8,265 nucleotides of DNA from contig JALONF010000072.1 of the NCBI GenBank assembly GCA_025455085.1, forward strand, positions 1 through 8,265, in the 5' to 3' direction. Position 1 is the stretch's first letter. Each line of letters opens with the position of its first letter. The position numbers and the translations under genes were made by a program. The stretch comes from Ignavibacteriaceae bacterium (GTDB taxonomy: Bacteria > Bacteroidota > Ignavibacteria > Ignavibacteriales > Ignavibacteriaceae). The notes beneath the pieces were generated by a model. It did no database searches. It saw only the letters and a list, made by a program, of their open reading frames with translations, and was not told the origin of the DNA. This document shows, piece by piece, positions 1 through 7,426 of this stretch.

Positions 1-808
1 AGATCAGCATATATTGTGAGAAAGCAATATAGCCCCAGAAGTTTACAAATGCGAATAATAATGCACCAAGACTATATAAATGATCATTTGTCATTGCAGG
101 ATGAAGGTAACCGTGCTCTTTCAATAAAACAGTTGTAAGAGTTACAGCGGCGAGTGCAGCGATAACAGTGCCGGCAAAAAAGTAAACACCAATAATTGTT
201 GAGAACCAGTGAGGTTCAATACTCATCAGCCAGTCCACAGCAGATATTGTTAGTGTAAACGCAAAGATTGGAATGAAGATCGCAGATAATCTAATATTAA
301 TTGTTGTTAACTTTTGATCTTTTGTTGTATCCTGCTTTTTCGAATTTCTAACAAAAAAGAAATAGAACAGTGACCACAAACCGATTAAAACAAAAACTCT
401 TATTATGAAAAACGAAACGTTTAAATAAGGAGCTTTTGCATTTAATATTTTATCTTCAGCAACTGCTTCCGGATGCGACCAGTGAAATAATTCACCTACA
501 TTCAATAACAGAGGAATTACAAGTAGTGCAAGCAATGGAATGATAGCTGCAAAAAATTCAACAACTCTTCGGATCGGGACACTCCAATCTGCACCAACAA
601 TATATTCGAGTGCAATCAGGAATAAAGCACCCACACCAATGCTAATCATAAAAGTAAACGCAATCAGATAATTATAAACCGCTCTAGTGTGATCTACAAA
701 AAATGCAACAACACCCAGAATTACTCCAAGAATCAGAAGCGTCATTCCAATTTTCGAAATGCTCGAAGGTAAATCTTTTCTCTGATATGTAAATTCGTTG
801 GTATGCAT
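1..808 (-). CDS. actF: Alternative Complex III subunit ActF, NrfD-like membrane protein (3' end beyond window)
   Basis: Reading the minus strand from an ATG at 808 gives 269 residues with no stop before the window edge, so the C-terminus is missing. ActF is the polytopic membrane subunit that pairs with ActC in ACIII; it resembles NrfD/PsrC but is thought to lack the quinol site, and a role in proton movement has been proposed. Seven hydrophobic helices are visible (about 21-38, 44-70, 84-105, 131-153, 174-193, 203-229, 246-268). Family-typical stretches are ALEYIVGADWSVPIRR (66-81), DWLMSIEPHWFSTIIGVYFF (192-211) and FVNFWGYIAFSQY (254-266). The start lies 7 bases after the actDE stop, with a GGAG at 822-819 inside the end of actDE, so it is probably coupled to that gene. 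Confident identification from motifs and position; the proton role is family knowledge only. Confidence 0.93.
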   Translation of the reverse strand, partial: MHTNEFTYQRKDLPSSISKIGMTLLILGVILGVVAFFVDHTRAVYNYLIAFTFMISIGVGALFLIALEYIVGADWSVPIRRVVEFFAAIIPLLALLVIPLLLNVGELFHWSHPEAVAEDKILNAKAPYLNVSFFIIRVFVLIGLWSLFYFFFVRNSKKQDTTKDQKLTTINIRLSAIFIPIFAFTLTISAVDWLMSIEPHWFSTIIGVYFFAGTVIAALAAVTLTTVLLKEHGYLHPAMTNDHLYSLGALLFAFVNFWGYIAFSQYMLI

Positions 809-815
809 TTAAGAT

Positions 816-1958
816 TTACTCCGCTTTAACAAATTTAAGATCGGAATCAGTTGCATTCTTTGCTCTCTGTAAAGCTCGTATATAATTGACTATTGCCCAT
901 CTTTCATCCCTAGTTACTTGAGATGCATAAGACGGCATAACGTTTTGTCCAACAGTGATTATATGATAGATCATTCCATCAGGAAAATTTCTTGCACGTT
1001 CTGAATGTAGCGTTGGAGGATTTGGGAATTGTCCTGCTAGTCTGCTATCCCCATCTCCGTAATTTCCGTGGCAGGGGCTGCAATAAGTTAAATATTTTCT
1101 TTGTCCGAGTTCTAAATTTTCTTTTGTCGGAAAGTATGGATTTGATAAAACTTCAGTTGGATTTGTTTCACCTTCAAATGGATAAGGAATAAATCCTTTA
1201 GCTATTGTTCCCTCAACAGGCAGTCTCATTCCTCTGCCGTCAGCAAAAAATTCACTGCTGGTTTGTGGGATTACTTTTGCTTGTTTGTCCATCCAGTCAA
1301 ATGGAACGATATACATGAGTTTATTCAACATCAAATAAGTACCGATAGAAACGACCACGGCAACACCAAACAGAAGAGTAATGAATCTTGGTTCAAAAAT
1401 CGGATAAGTTTCTTTTTCAGGGTGATAAATTATTTCAGTTGAAAGCGGCTTTAAGTCTTTTAGGAATAGAAGAGTTGCCTTTTCATCAAACTTAGGATCC
1501 ATTGCTTCTATAACTATTCCATAGTGGTCTCGCGATACTTTTTTCATATAATCTGTATCGTGTAAAGCATGAGAATTTCTTGGCAGACCAAAGAAGAAGG
1601 CAAACATTGCAACTACAGTTGAAAGAGTTGCCATAATTACTGTAACTTCAAATGTTACAGGAATAAAAGCTGGTAAGGAGAAATATGGTTTACCGCCGAT
1701 AATCATTGGGTAATCAACCGACATTGTCCACCACATAAGAATCAGAGCAAGTACAGCACCCGATAATCCAAAAATAAGAGTTACAATTCCAAGCTTTGAG
1801 GGTTTCATTTTCATTGCCTTATCTATTCCATGAATTGGATAAGGCGAATTAACATCCCATTTACTGAATCCAGCATCAGCAACTTTTTTTGCAGCAGCAA
1901 AAATTGCGTTTGGATCATTGAAGAGAGCAGTAACACCAAAAATCTTTTTATCAGTCAT
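816..1958 (-). CDS. ActD-ActE fusion: DUF3341 membrane subunit joined to monoheme cytochrome c of ACIII
   Basis: The 380-residue product starts at the ATG at 1958 (MTDKKIFGV), behind a good GAGGAG ribosome site and overlapping the actC end by 8 bases; a longer reading from 2027 would add 23 unrelated-looking residues encoded inside actC. Residues 1-50 match the N-terminal DUF3341 domain of ActD (DVNSPYPIHGID at 35-46), followed by a helical hairpin (about 57-78 and 100-124) and a polar stretch. A third helix (191-212) then leads to a cytochrome c domain: heme motif CSPCH (293-297), NVMPSY with the likely axial Met341, and a C-terminal helix (DERWAIVNYIRALQ). In well-studied ACIII enzymes ActD and ActE are separate proteins and ActE is a lipoprotein. 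Here the predicted topology (N-terminus inside, three helices) puts the heme outside, as needed to pass electrons from ActA to an oxidase. Confidence 0.92.
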   Translation of the reverse strand: MTDKKIFGVTALFNDPNAIFAAAKKVADAGFSKWDVNSPYPIHGIDKAMKMKPSKLGIVTLIFGLSGAVLALILMWWTMSVDYPMIIGGKPYFSLPAFIPVTFEVTVIMATLSTVVAMFAFFFGLPRNSHALHDTDYMKKVSRDHYGIVIEAMDPKFDEKATLLFLKDLKPLSTEIIYHPEKETYPIFEPRFITLLFGVAVVVSIGTYLMLNKLMYIVPFDWMDKQAKVIPQTSSEFFADGRGMRLPVEGTIAKGFIPYPFEGETNPTEVLSNPYFPTKENLELGQRKYLTYCSPCHGNYGDGDSRLAGQFPNPPTLHSERARNFPDGMIYHIITVGQNVMPSYASQVTRDERWAIVNYIRALQRAKNATDSDLKFVKAE

Positions 1959-3330
1959 GATGCTCTCCTCTGTGATGAGTCGGCTGAGCTCCATCAGCAA
2001 CTGCTTTAACTTCAGCGATTGAAACAACAGGTAATGCTTTGGTAAACAAGATTACCAGGGTAAAGAACAATCCAAAACTTCCGAGTAAGATTCCGGCATC
2101 ATACAGAGTTGGGGTAAACATTCCCCAGCTTGAAGGCAGAAAATCGCGATGCAGTGAAGTAACAACAATCACAAATCTTTCAAACCACATTCCTACATTA
2201 ACGAAAAGAACAATAATCATCATAGCAGGAATTGATCTTCTGATCTTTTTAAACCAGAAAAACTGCGGGAAGAATACGTTACAGCTTACCATTATCCAGT
2301 ATGCCCAGGCATAAGGTCCGAATGCCCTGTTGATGAAAACAAACTGTTCAAACTGAACACCACTGTACCAGGCAATAAAGAACTCCATTCCATAAGCATA
2401 TCCAACCATCATCCCTGTCGCAAGAATTACTTTGTTCATTTTTTCAAGATGATCTATTGTAATGATATTCTGCAAATCGAAAATTTTTCTTACGAAAACT
2501 AGTACGGTAACAACCATCGCAAAACCTGAGAATATAGCACCTGCAACAAAGTAAGGTGGAAAAATTGTTGTATGCCAGCCGGGCATAATTGAGACGGCAA
2601 AATCAAAGCTAACTATTGTGTGTACTGAGAGCACAAGTGGTGTTGCGAATCCGGCGAGTATCACATAAGCTTTTTCATAATGCAGCCAGTGACGTGAAGA
2701 ATGTCTCCATCCTAGACTAAAAATTGAATAAAAAGTTTTCTTAATTTTTGAAGAAGTTCTGTCGCGCAATGTAGCAAAATCCGGAATCAGACCAGTGTAC
2801 CAGAAAACTAATGATACGGTAAAATAAACTGATACGGCAAAAACATCCCAAACAAGTGGCGATGTGAAGTTAACCCACAATCCATGCTGGTTTGGATATG
2901 GAGTCAAATAACCAGCTAGCCACGGACGTCCAGTATGAATAATTGGAAATATTCCGGCACACATTACGGCAAAAATTGTCATCGCTTCTGCAAAGCGTGC
3001 TATTCCAGTTCTCCATCTTTGTCGCAGTAAGAATAGAATTGCAGAGATTAATGTTCCCGCGTGTCCTATTCCAACCCAAAATACAAAGTTGACGATACCA
3101 AATCCCCATCCCACCGGTTGATTGTTTCCCCACATACCAATACCATAGTAGAGCGTGTATAACAAACAAACAGCTCCAATGAGTAAAGCACTGCCTGAAA
3201 CAGTGAGAGCAAGAAAAAATTTCTTGTCCGGCTTAGTGTCCATTGGCTTTGCGACAAGCTCTTCTATCTGAGCAATCGTTAAACGACCTGCAACTACTGG
3301 TGCTTCAACTGAATAATCTGTGCTCAACAC
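1951..3330 (-). CDS. actC: Alternative Complex III subunit ActC, quinol-site NrfD-like membrane protein
   Basis: This 459-residue protein is the NrfD/PsrC-type integral membrane subunit where ACIII is thought to oxidise (mena)quinol, passing electrons to the nearby [3Fe-4S] cluster of ActB. A short soluble N-terminus (1-36) precedes about ten hydrophobic helices. Hallmarks of the family are IHTGRPW (131-137), FTSPLVWDVFAVSVYF (155-170), SFDFAVSIMPGWHTTIFPPY (241-260) and AYGMEFFIAWYSG (312-324); His132, Asp162 and Asp243 lie in regions where quinol-binding or proton-handling polar residues are placed in the family. The C-terminus is His-rich (THHRGEHHD). The start codon is GTG at 3330, overlapping the actB stop by 7 bases; an in-frame TTG at 3327 would give a 4-base TTGA overlap instead, and the GGAG at 3339-3336 is 5 or 8 bases away respectively. 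Identification is firm; which of the two adjacent start codons is used is not. Confidence 0.95.
   Translation of the reverse strand: MLSTDYSVEAPVVAGRLTIAQIEELVAKPMDTKPDKKFFLALTVSGSALLIGAVCLLYTLYYGIGMWGNNQPVGWGFGIVNFVFWVGIGHAGTLISAILFLLRQRWRTGIARFAEAMTIFAVMCAGIFPIIHTGRPWLAGYLTPYPNQHGLWVNFTSPLVWDVFAVSVYFTVSLVFWYTGLIPDFATLRDRTSSKIKKTFYSIFSLGWRHSSRHWLHYEKAYVILAGFATPLVLSVHTIVSFDFAVSIMPGWHTTIFPPYFVAGAIFSGFAMVVTVLVFVRKIFDLQNIITIDHLEKMNKVILATGMMVGYAYGMEFFIAWYSGVQFEQFVFINRAFGPYAWAYWIMVSCNVFFPQFFWFKKIRRSIPAMMIIVLFVNVGMWFERFVIVVTSLHRDFLPSSWGMFTPTLYDAGILLGSFGLFFTLVILFTKALPVVSIAEVKAVADGAQPTHHRGEHHD
1965..1970 (-). promoter_or_regulatory. Ribosome binding site of the actD-actE fusion
   Basis: GAGGAG on the minus strand ends 6 bases before the ATG at 1958, inside the last codons of actC. 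It decides the start in favour of MTDKK over the upstream in-frame codon at 2027, and points to translation coupled to actC. Confidence 0.75.
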
Positions 3331-6300
3331 GCTGTCTCCGAGTCTGTATTTTTAAGTTTAGCAATGTAGGTAACATTTGGTCTGATGTTTAATTCTTCAA
3401 GTAAAAAATAACCGAGTTCGTGATTTCGGTACGTATGAAATTCTTCTTCTTCATTATTGATGTCACCAAACTGAATTGCATTTGTTGTGCAGGCATCCTG
3501 ACAAGCTGTCCTGACATCAGATCCTTTTAAATCTCTTTTATCTTTTGTGGCTTCTGCACGTGCATCACTAATTCTTTGAATACAGAAAGTACATTTCTCC
3601 ATCACTCCACGCGAACGAACTGTAACTTCAGGATTCATTAATAATGCAAACACTGGCGATTCCTGGAATCCATTTTTGAAATGATCACGGAAGTTGAAAT
3701 AATTAAATCTTCTTACTTTGTAAGGACAGTTGTTCGAACAATACCTTGTTCCAACACAACGATTGTAAACCATTTGGTTCAAGCCATCAGGACTGTGTGT
3801 TGTTGCAACAACCGGACAAACATTTTCGCAAGGTGCATGATCGCAATGCTGGCAAACCATTACCTGATTATTCACATTCGGTTCTTCCGGTGTTCCTGAA
3901 TAATATCTGTCTATTCTTATCCAGTGCATCTCTCTACCATTATCTACCTGATCTTTTCCAACTACGGGAATATTATTTTCCACATTACAAGCAACGACAC
4001 ATTCTCCGCAGCCAAGGCAACGGTTCATATCAACTGACATTCCCCACTTCACACCTTTATAATCGTAAAATGGATTTACACTTTTGAGCTCATGTTTTTC
4101 ATTATGTAGAAAGTCAGCATTTTTGAGATACTCATTAACAGTACCTTCTTTTATAATTCCTCTTTTTGCAGGAAGATCTTTTGTAAGTCCTTCATTGAAA
4201 GCATATACTGTCTGAGCAGTTACGATCTTGTATTGACCGGCAACCTTCTTGACTTTTACATCTGAGTACAGCCATGGAGATAATATTGCAGCAGAGTTTA
4301 TGAGTGTATTTGCATTAAAACCAACACCTGTTCCAACTGTACCGCCGTTCTTTCTCCCGTAACCGGTTTCAATTGTAATTGAATTATCGGACGCACCCGG
4401 TTGAATGAAAACTGGAATTTGCAGAGAATTATTTCCTGTTGATATTTCAACTAGATCGTTACTCCTCAATCCAAAATCATTTGCTGTTTTTGGTGAGATC
4501 GCTGCATAATTATCCCAAACAACTTTAGAGACAGGGTGAGGTAATTCCTGAAGCCATCCATTATTTGCGAACCTTCCGTCTCTAACCGCGTAACTTTCTT
4601 TGATATGCAGTGAGAAATTATTTGAAACTTCAGCCGGTTTAATTGCAGAAGCCGAAGCTAAATTAAAGGGACTTACTGATTCAGATTTATCCTGAGAATA
4701 AACAATCCCATCGTGTAGTGAATTAAACCAGAATTGTTTGAAATTTAATTTACTGATGAGTACTGGATAAATATTTTGCTCCCAATTGCTCATCAAATAT
4801 TTATGATAGATGGATTCATCATAAGTTGATGAGTCACCTGAAATCCAGCTTAATAAAATTGCCTCTGTCTGTCTTGTATCATAAAGAGGAGCGATAACTG
4901 GCTGCTGCAATGAATAAAAACCAGTTCTGGTTTTTGCATCACCCCACGACTCAAGCTGGTTGTTGATTGGTAAAACAAAATTTGACAAATCGGATGTCTC
5001 GTTCTCAACCTCAACTAAACTAATTACAGTATCTACTTTAGATAATGCCTTCTCATACGCTAAATCAATTGGTAAATGATAAACAGGATTTGAATTCAGA
5101 TGAATTGCTACGGCAACTTCACCCGCATGCATCCTTGATACTAAATTGTTTAATTCTGTTGATGCGGATAAAGGTAAAACTGATACTGGAGCTGACTCAA
5201 AATTGTAGAGTGCTTTATTACCAAGAATATCGTTCAAGAGATTTACTGCAATATGAACATCTTCAGGAAGATGATCACCAGCATAAACAATCGATTTACC
5301 TTTATTCTTCAATAAGTCTGAAACAAGCGCATTCAGAGTTTCTATATTTAGACTGAATTGTTTTGATATATTTTCTAAAGTATAGCCACCCATATTAATC
5401 GGAATGCCTGAACCTTTTTTATTTAACTCATTAATAAGACTTAAAATAAAATTCAAATGCTCATCAGGACGTAATCTCATCCGATAATCAGCAGCCATAC
5501 CGGTAATTGTCAAATTACCTTCGACTACATAAAGCCGGTTGAATTTTTTGTTCATTACGTCCCTGCCTTCAGAGAATAATCTTGCGTTTTCTATTTTATT
5601 ATTTGATTCGCCGAGAAAATCTCCATCTAGAGAAAGTATTATTTCTGCTTCATTCCACTTAATTGCAGGAAACTCCTCTGAACCATAGCATTTCTTCCAT
5701 GCAGAATTTCTTATTGGATTATCGAATTGTTCGTAAGAATAAATTTTTGTTGAAGGATACTTCGATGCAAAATCATCCAGAACTTTCTTAGCGGTTGGAG
5801 ATACAATTTTATGGGCGATGATTGCAATTTCTTTACCACCAGAATTCATTAAATCAAAAACTATTTCATCATTAGCGCTCTTCCAGTTATAGTCAACAAA
5901 TCTGCGGTCGAGTTTCTTTTTCGGATTCTTCAACCTGTCAGGATCATAAAGACTCATTATACTTGCCTGACCTTGTGCGCATATTTTTCCTTTTGAAACA
6001 GGATGATCAGGATTGCCATCAATCTTAATTGGTCTGCCTTCGCGTGTCTTAATTAATATACCGCAGGCATTTGGACAAGCCGTACACGTCGAAGCATAGT
6101 AGTTTGCTTTGCCAAGTGTAATTTCCTCTGGCTTTTTGTTGTATGGGATAATCTCGCCTTTGTCTCTATAATCAGAACAAGCTGTTCCTGCAAGTGCAGC
6201 TGATGCACCAAGAAGTGCAAGGAACTTTCTTCTGGAAATGGATGACATCCCGGATGAATCAAAATTTTCAGATACACCTTCCTTAAATTCATCCTGATGT

Positions 6301-6413
6301 GACTGGAGAAATTGAGGATCGTTGTAAAGTTCTTCAAACGATTGCCAATAACCTGCCTCGCCTGCAGGCGGGTTTGGATAAGTATTATTCAATCCATTTA
6401 AATCTTCAGCCAT
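3324..6413 (-). CDS. actB: Alternative Complex III subunit ActB: molybdopterin-oxidoreductase-like domain plus ferredoxin-like iron-sulfur domain
   Basis: ActB is the large iron-sulfur subunit that wires the quinol site to the ActA hemes. I start it at the ATG at 6413 (MAEDLNG, 1029 residues) because AGGA lies 7 bases upstream; an ATG at 6446 has no such site and lies inside a preceding small ORF. The leader is an extended Tat type: YWQSFEELYNDPQF (22-35), then SRRKFLALLGASAALAG (60-76). Residues about 100-720 are the MopB-like domain, with a complete cysteine set CTACPNAC and KIC (C110, C113, C117, C145). Residues about 790-985 carry the ferredoxin clusters: C799/802/805/809, C854/857/862/866, C886-C892-C896 in CVGTRYCSNNC, where Thr889 replaces the usual second cysteine as expected for the [3Fe-4S] cluster, and C941/944/971/975. 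A GC-rich palindrome encodes part of the leader (near residues 14-21). Molybdenum is absent from studied ActB proteins, so an electron-transfer rather than catalytic role is inferred. Confidence 0.95.
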   Translation of the reverse strand: MAEDLNGLNNTYPNPPAGEAGYWQSFEELYNDPQFLQSHQDEFKEGVSENFDSSGMSSISRRKFLALLGASAALAGTACSDYRDKGEIIPYNKKPEEITLGKANYYASTCTACPNACGILIKTREGRPIKIDGNPDHPVSKGKICAQGQASIMSLYDPDRLKNPKKKLDRRFVDYNWKSANDEIVFDLMNSGGKEIAIIAHKIVSPTAKKVLDDFASKYPSTKIYSYEQFDNPIRNSAWKKCYGSEEFPAIKWNEAEIILSLDGDFLGESNNKIENARLFSEGRDVMNKKFNRLYVVEGNLTITGMAADYRMRLRPDEHLNFILSLINELNKKGSGIPINMGGYTLENISKQFSLNIETLNALVSDLLKNKGKSIVYAGDHLPEDVHIAVNLLNDILGNKALYNFESAPVSVLPLSASTELNNLVSRMHAGEVAVAIHLNSNPVYHLPIDLAYEKALSKVDTVISLVEVENETSDLSNFVLPINNQLESWGDAKTRTGFYSLQQPVIAPLYDTRQTEAILLSWISGDSSTYDESIYHKYLMSNWEQNIYPVLISKLNFKQFWFNSLHDGIVYSQDKSESVSPFNLASASAIKPAEVSNNFSLHIKESYAVRDGRFANNGWLQELPHPVSKVVWDNYAAISPKTANDFGLRSNDLVEISTGNNSLQIPVFIQPGASDNSITIETGYGRKNGGTVGTGVGFNANTLINSAAILSPWLYSDVKVKKVAGQYKIVTAQTVYAFNEGLTKDLPAKRGIIKEGTVNEYLKNADFLHNEKHELKSVNPFYDYKGVKWGMSVDMNRCLGCGECVVACNVENNIPVVGKDQVDNGREMHWIRIDRYYSGTPEEPNVNNQVMVCQHCDHAPCENVCPVVATTHSPDGLNQMVYNRCVGTRYCSNNCPYKVRRFNYFNFRDHFKNGFQESPVFALLMNPEVTVRSRGVMEKCTFCIQRISDARAEATKDKRDLKGSDVRTACQDACTTNAIQFGDINNEEEEFHTYRNHELGYFLLEELNIRPNVTYIAKLKNTDSETAC
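3336..3339 (-). promoter_or_regulatory. Ribosome binding site of actC
   Basis: GGAG on the minus strand within the last codons of actB, 5 bases before a GTG (3330) and 8 before a TTG (3327). No ATG lies close to it, so actC must use a non-ATG start coupled to the end of actB, unless it starts far downstream at Met30. Confidence 0.6.
6351..6373. repeat. GC-rich palindromic repeat element inside the actB leader
   Basis: The stretch contains the perfect 12-base palindrome CGCCTGCAGGCG (6359-6370), flanked by CCTGCCT on the left and GGT on the right; 17 of the 21 bases at 6352-6372 are G or C, in an otherwise AT-rich gene. On the coding strand it reads in frame as PPAGEAG, in the variable linker ahead of the conserved YWQSFEEL segment. 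The composition and palindrome resemble short dispersed palindromic repeats that spread through genomes and are tolerated inside reading frames. I see only this copy in the window, so that it is a dispersed repeat is an inference. Confidence 0.45.
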
Positions 6414-6585
6414 TCTTCTTTCCTGATTTTTCTCTTTGAACTGCATTTGGACTGATCTGTACTTTTATCGCGTTCTCAGATGTTGAAGTTTTCTTCGATC
6501 CAAAAAGATTCCAAGGATTAGCTTTAATAAAAACTGCTCCAATTAAACTTGTAGAAAACAATGCAACGAATTTTTTTCTATCCAT
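6406..6585 (-). CDS. Small 59-residue protein of unknown function, between actA and actB
   Basis: An ATG at 6585 opens a 59-residue frame that ends in TGA at 6406, overlapping the actB ATG by 8 bases; it begins 11 bases after the actA stop. It therefore fills the space between the two genes exactly, as a real operon member would. The N-terminus, MDRKKFVALFSTSLIGAVFI, looks like a short signal or anchor and resembles the Tat leader of ActB (SRRKFLALLGAS), but with Lys in place of the second Arg. After NPWNLFG comes a polar, Lys-rich tail with the pattern VQISPNAVQREKSGKKNG (42-59). No cysteine or heme motif is present. It has no clear ribosome site (AT-rich upstream), so translation could be coupled to actA. 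I do not recognise a named family; it could be a small ACIII accessory or assembly peptide, or a leader that only couples translation of actB. Confidence 0.7.
   Translation of the reverse strand: MDRKKFVALFSTSLIGAVFIKANPWNLFGSKKTSTSENAIKVQISPNAVQREKSGKKNG
6421..6424 (-). promoter_or_regulatory. Ribosome binding site deciding the actB start
   Basis: AGGA on the minus strand, 7 bases before the ATG at 6413 in a purine-rich run. The competing in-frame ATG at 6446 is preceded by no GGAG-like sequence. The site lies within the 3' end of the upstream small ORF, so reading of that ORF would bring ribosomes to the actB start. Confidence 0.65.
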
Positions 6586-6596
6586 AAAAAATATTT

Positions 6597-7166
6597 TTAT
6601 CTATGACAAGCCCAGCAATAATCCGGACCTTTATTTATATTTTTAAGATCAGGTAATCTGTCGTGAGCACTCCGATGACAATTCAAACAACTGTTCATTG
6701 TGAAAGATTGCACCTGACCAACTTTTTCTGCCTGAGTGATTTCTCCATGACATGCGACACAATCAATTCCTTTGTTTACGTGAACACTATGACTGAAGTA
6801 CGCGTAATCAGGAACTTTGTGAATCCGTTTCCATTCGAGGGCTTTACCTTCATTATAATATTCAGTTAATTTGATAATTTCAGGTTTGTCTTTTCTAGCT
6901 ACAGTATGACAATTCATACAAGTTGCTGTCGGTGGAACCATCGCGTGCCGGGATTTTTCAACACCAACGTGACAATATTGACAATCAATTTTCATTTTGC
7001 CAGCGTGGAGTTTATGCGAATAATTTATCGGCTGATCTGGGGTATAACCGACTCCATCTCTTTCTGCCCTGGAGGCAAAATAGGTTAAAGCGAATGATGC
7101 CAATACCACGAATATTGTGACTGGCAACCGGTTTCTGAGAATATAATCGAGGTAAGATTTTTTCAT
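6597..7166 (-). CDS. actA: Alternative Complex III subunit ActA, membrane-anchored pentaheme cytochrome c
   Basis: This 189-residue protein carries five CxxCH heme-binding motifs: CQYCH (62-66), CMNCH (83-87), CVACH (136-140), CLNCH (160-164) and CWACH (184-188), the last ending one residue before the C-terminus. A single uncleaved-looking N-terminal helix (about 13-30) after positively charged MKKSYLDYILRNR anchors it with the hemes outside the cytoplasmic membrane. SHKLH (50-54) and FSHSVHV (124-130) supply histidines likely to be distal heme ligands. In ACIII the ActA hemes take electrons from the ActB clusters and hand them to the monoheme cytochrome ActE. The ATG at 7166 is preceded by AGG with 6-base spacing. 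It is the first gene of the act cluster here, with a 260-base gap upstream, so the operon promoter should lie just before it. Confidence 0.95.
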   Translation of the reverse strand: MKKSYLDYILRNRLPVTIFVVLASFALTYFASRAERDGVGYTPDQPINYSHKLHAGKMKIDCQYCHVGVEKSRHAMVPPTATCMNCHTVARKDKPEIIKLTEYYNEGKALEWKRIHKVPDYAYFSHSVHVNKGIDCVACHGEITQAEKVGQVQSFTMNSCLNCHRSAHDRLPDLKNINKGPDYCWACHR

Positions 7167-7426
7167 AATCTACCTATTGAAATTCCCAATGAAAGAATTT
7201 TCGGGATGCTGAACAAACAATTTTAAGAAGTATCCTGAAAAAAAGATTAATAATTAATTCCGTAATTAGTTTAAAAAAATGAAGCGTGGAGGCTCAGTTT
7301 AACAGCGATCCGGTGCTGAACAATACTTCAATTTTTGGTGTGTAAAAATCTTAATTTTATTTAATTAAAGCAAATTTATTATAGTTTATTTTACTTGACA
7401 TTAGCTAATATTCATCGACACAAATG
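7167..7426. other. Intergenic region upstream of actA, expected to hold the act operon promoter
   Basis: No convincing gene is present on either strand. The stretch is strongly AT-rich, with AT palindromes at 7246-7258 (two ATTAAT copies one base apart) and 7360-7369 (TTTAATTAAA). On the minus strand TAAATTTG at 7378-7371 matches the TAnnTTTG -7 element of Bacteroidota promoters and adjoins TATAAT at 7383-7378, but no TTTG element sits at the usual distance upstream, so this is only a weak candidate. A more GC-rich island at 7280-7320 contains the terminator-like hairpin listed separately. The ribosome site of actA (AGGTAG, 7175-7170) is at the left end. Confidence 0.5.
7273..7296 (-). terminator. 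Possible weak intrinsic terminator or attenuator
   Basis: On the minus strand TGAGC, a six-base loop and GCTTCA form a short stem (five pairs with one bulged T), followed directly by a run of T residues (7279-7273). It would end transcripts coming from the permease and zinc-ribbon gene before actA. The stem is short and imperfect, so chance is a real alternative. Confidence 0.25.

Noticed and set aside
2870..3257. Shorter minus-strand open frames within actC
   Set aside because: They are alternative frames of actC and lack its membrane-helix pattern; the actC frame carries the family motifs.
3681..4087. Plus-strand open frames opposite the ferredoxin domain of actB
   Set aside because: They are antisense to strongly conserved cysteine motifs and show no recognisable protein features; they are frame shadows of actB.
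5045..5356. 103-codon plus-strand open frame opposite the middle of actB
   Set aside because: Antisense to a coding region with a continuous domain, without ribosome site or motif.
3324..6413. Catalytic molybdenum enzyme (polysulfide, thiosulfate or tetrathionate reductase of the Psr/Phs/Ttr type)
   Set aside because: The molybdopterin-like and ferredoxin domains are fused in one chain, and the gene sits with a pentaheme ActA, two NrfD-like subunits and DUF3341. That set is specific to Alternative Complex III.
6414..6446. Eleven-residue N-terminal extension of ActB from the ATG at 6446
   Set aside because: No ribosome site precedes it, the extension (MQFKEKNQERR) is out of character with the leader, and it lies in another frame within the small ORF. 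The ATG at 6413 has AGGA at good spacing.
7395..7423. Plus-strand TTGACA as part of a promoter reading right
   Set aside because: No acceptable -10 element lies at 16-18 bases, and there is no plus-strand gene downstream to serve.
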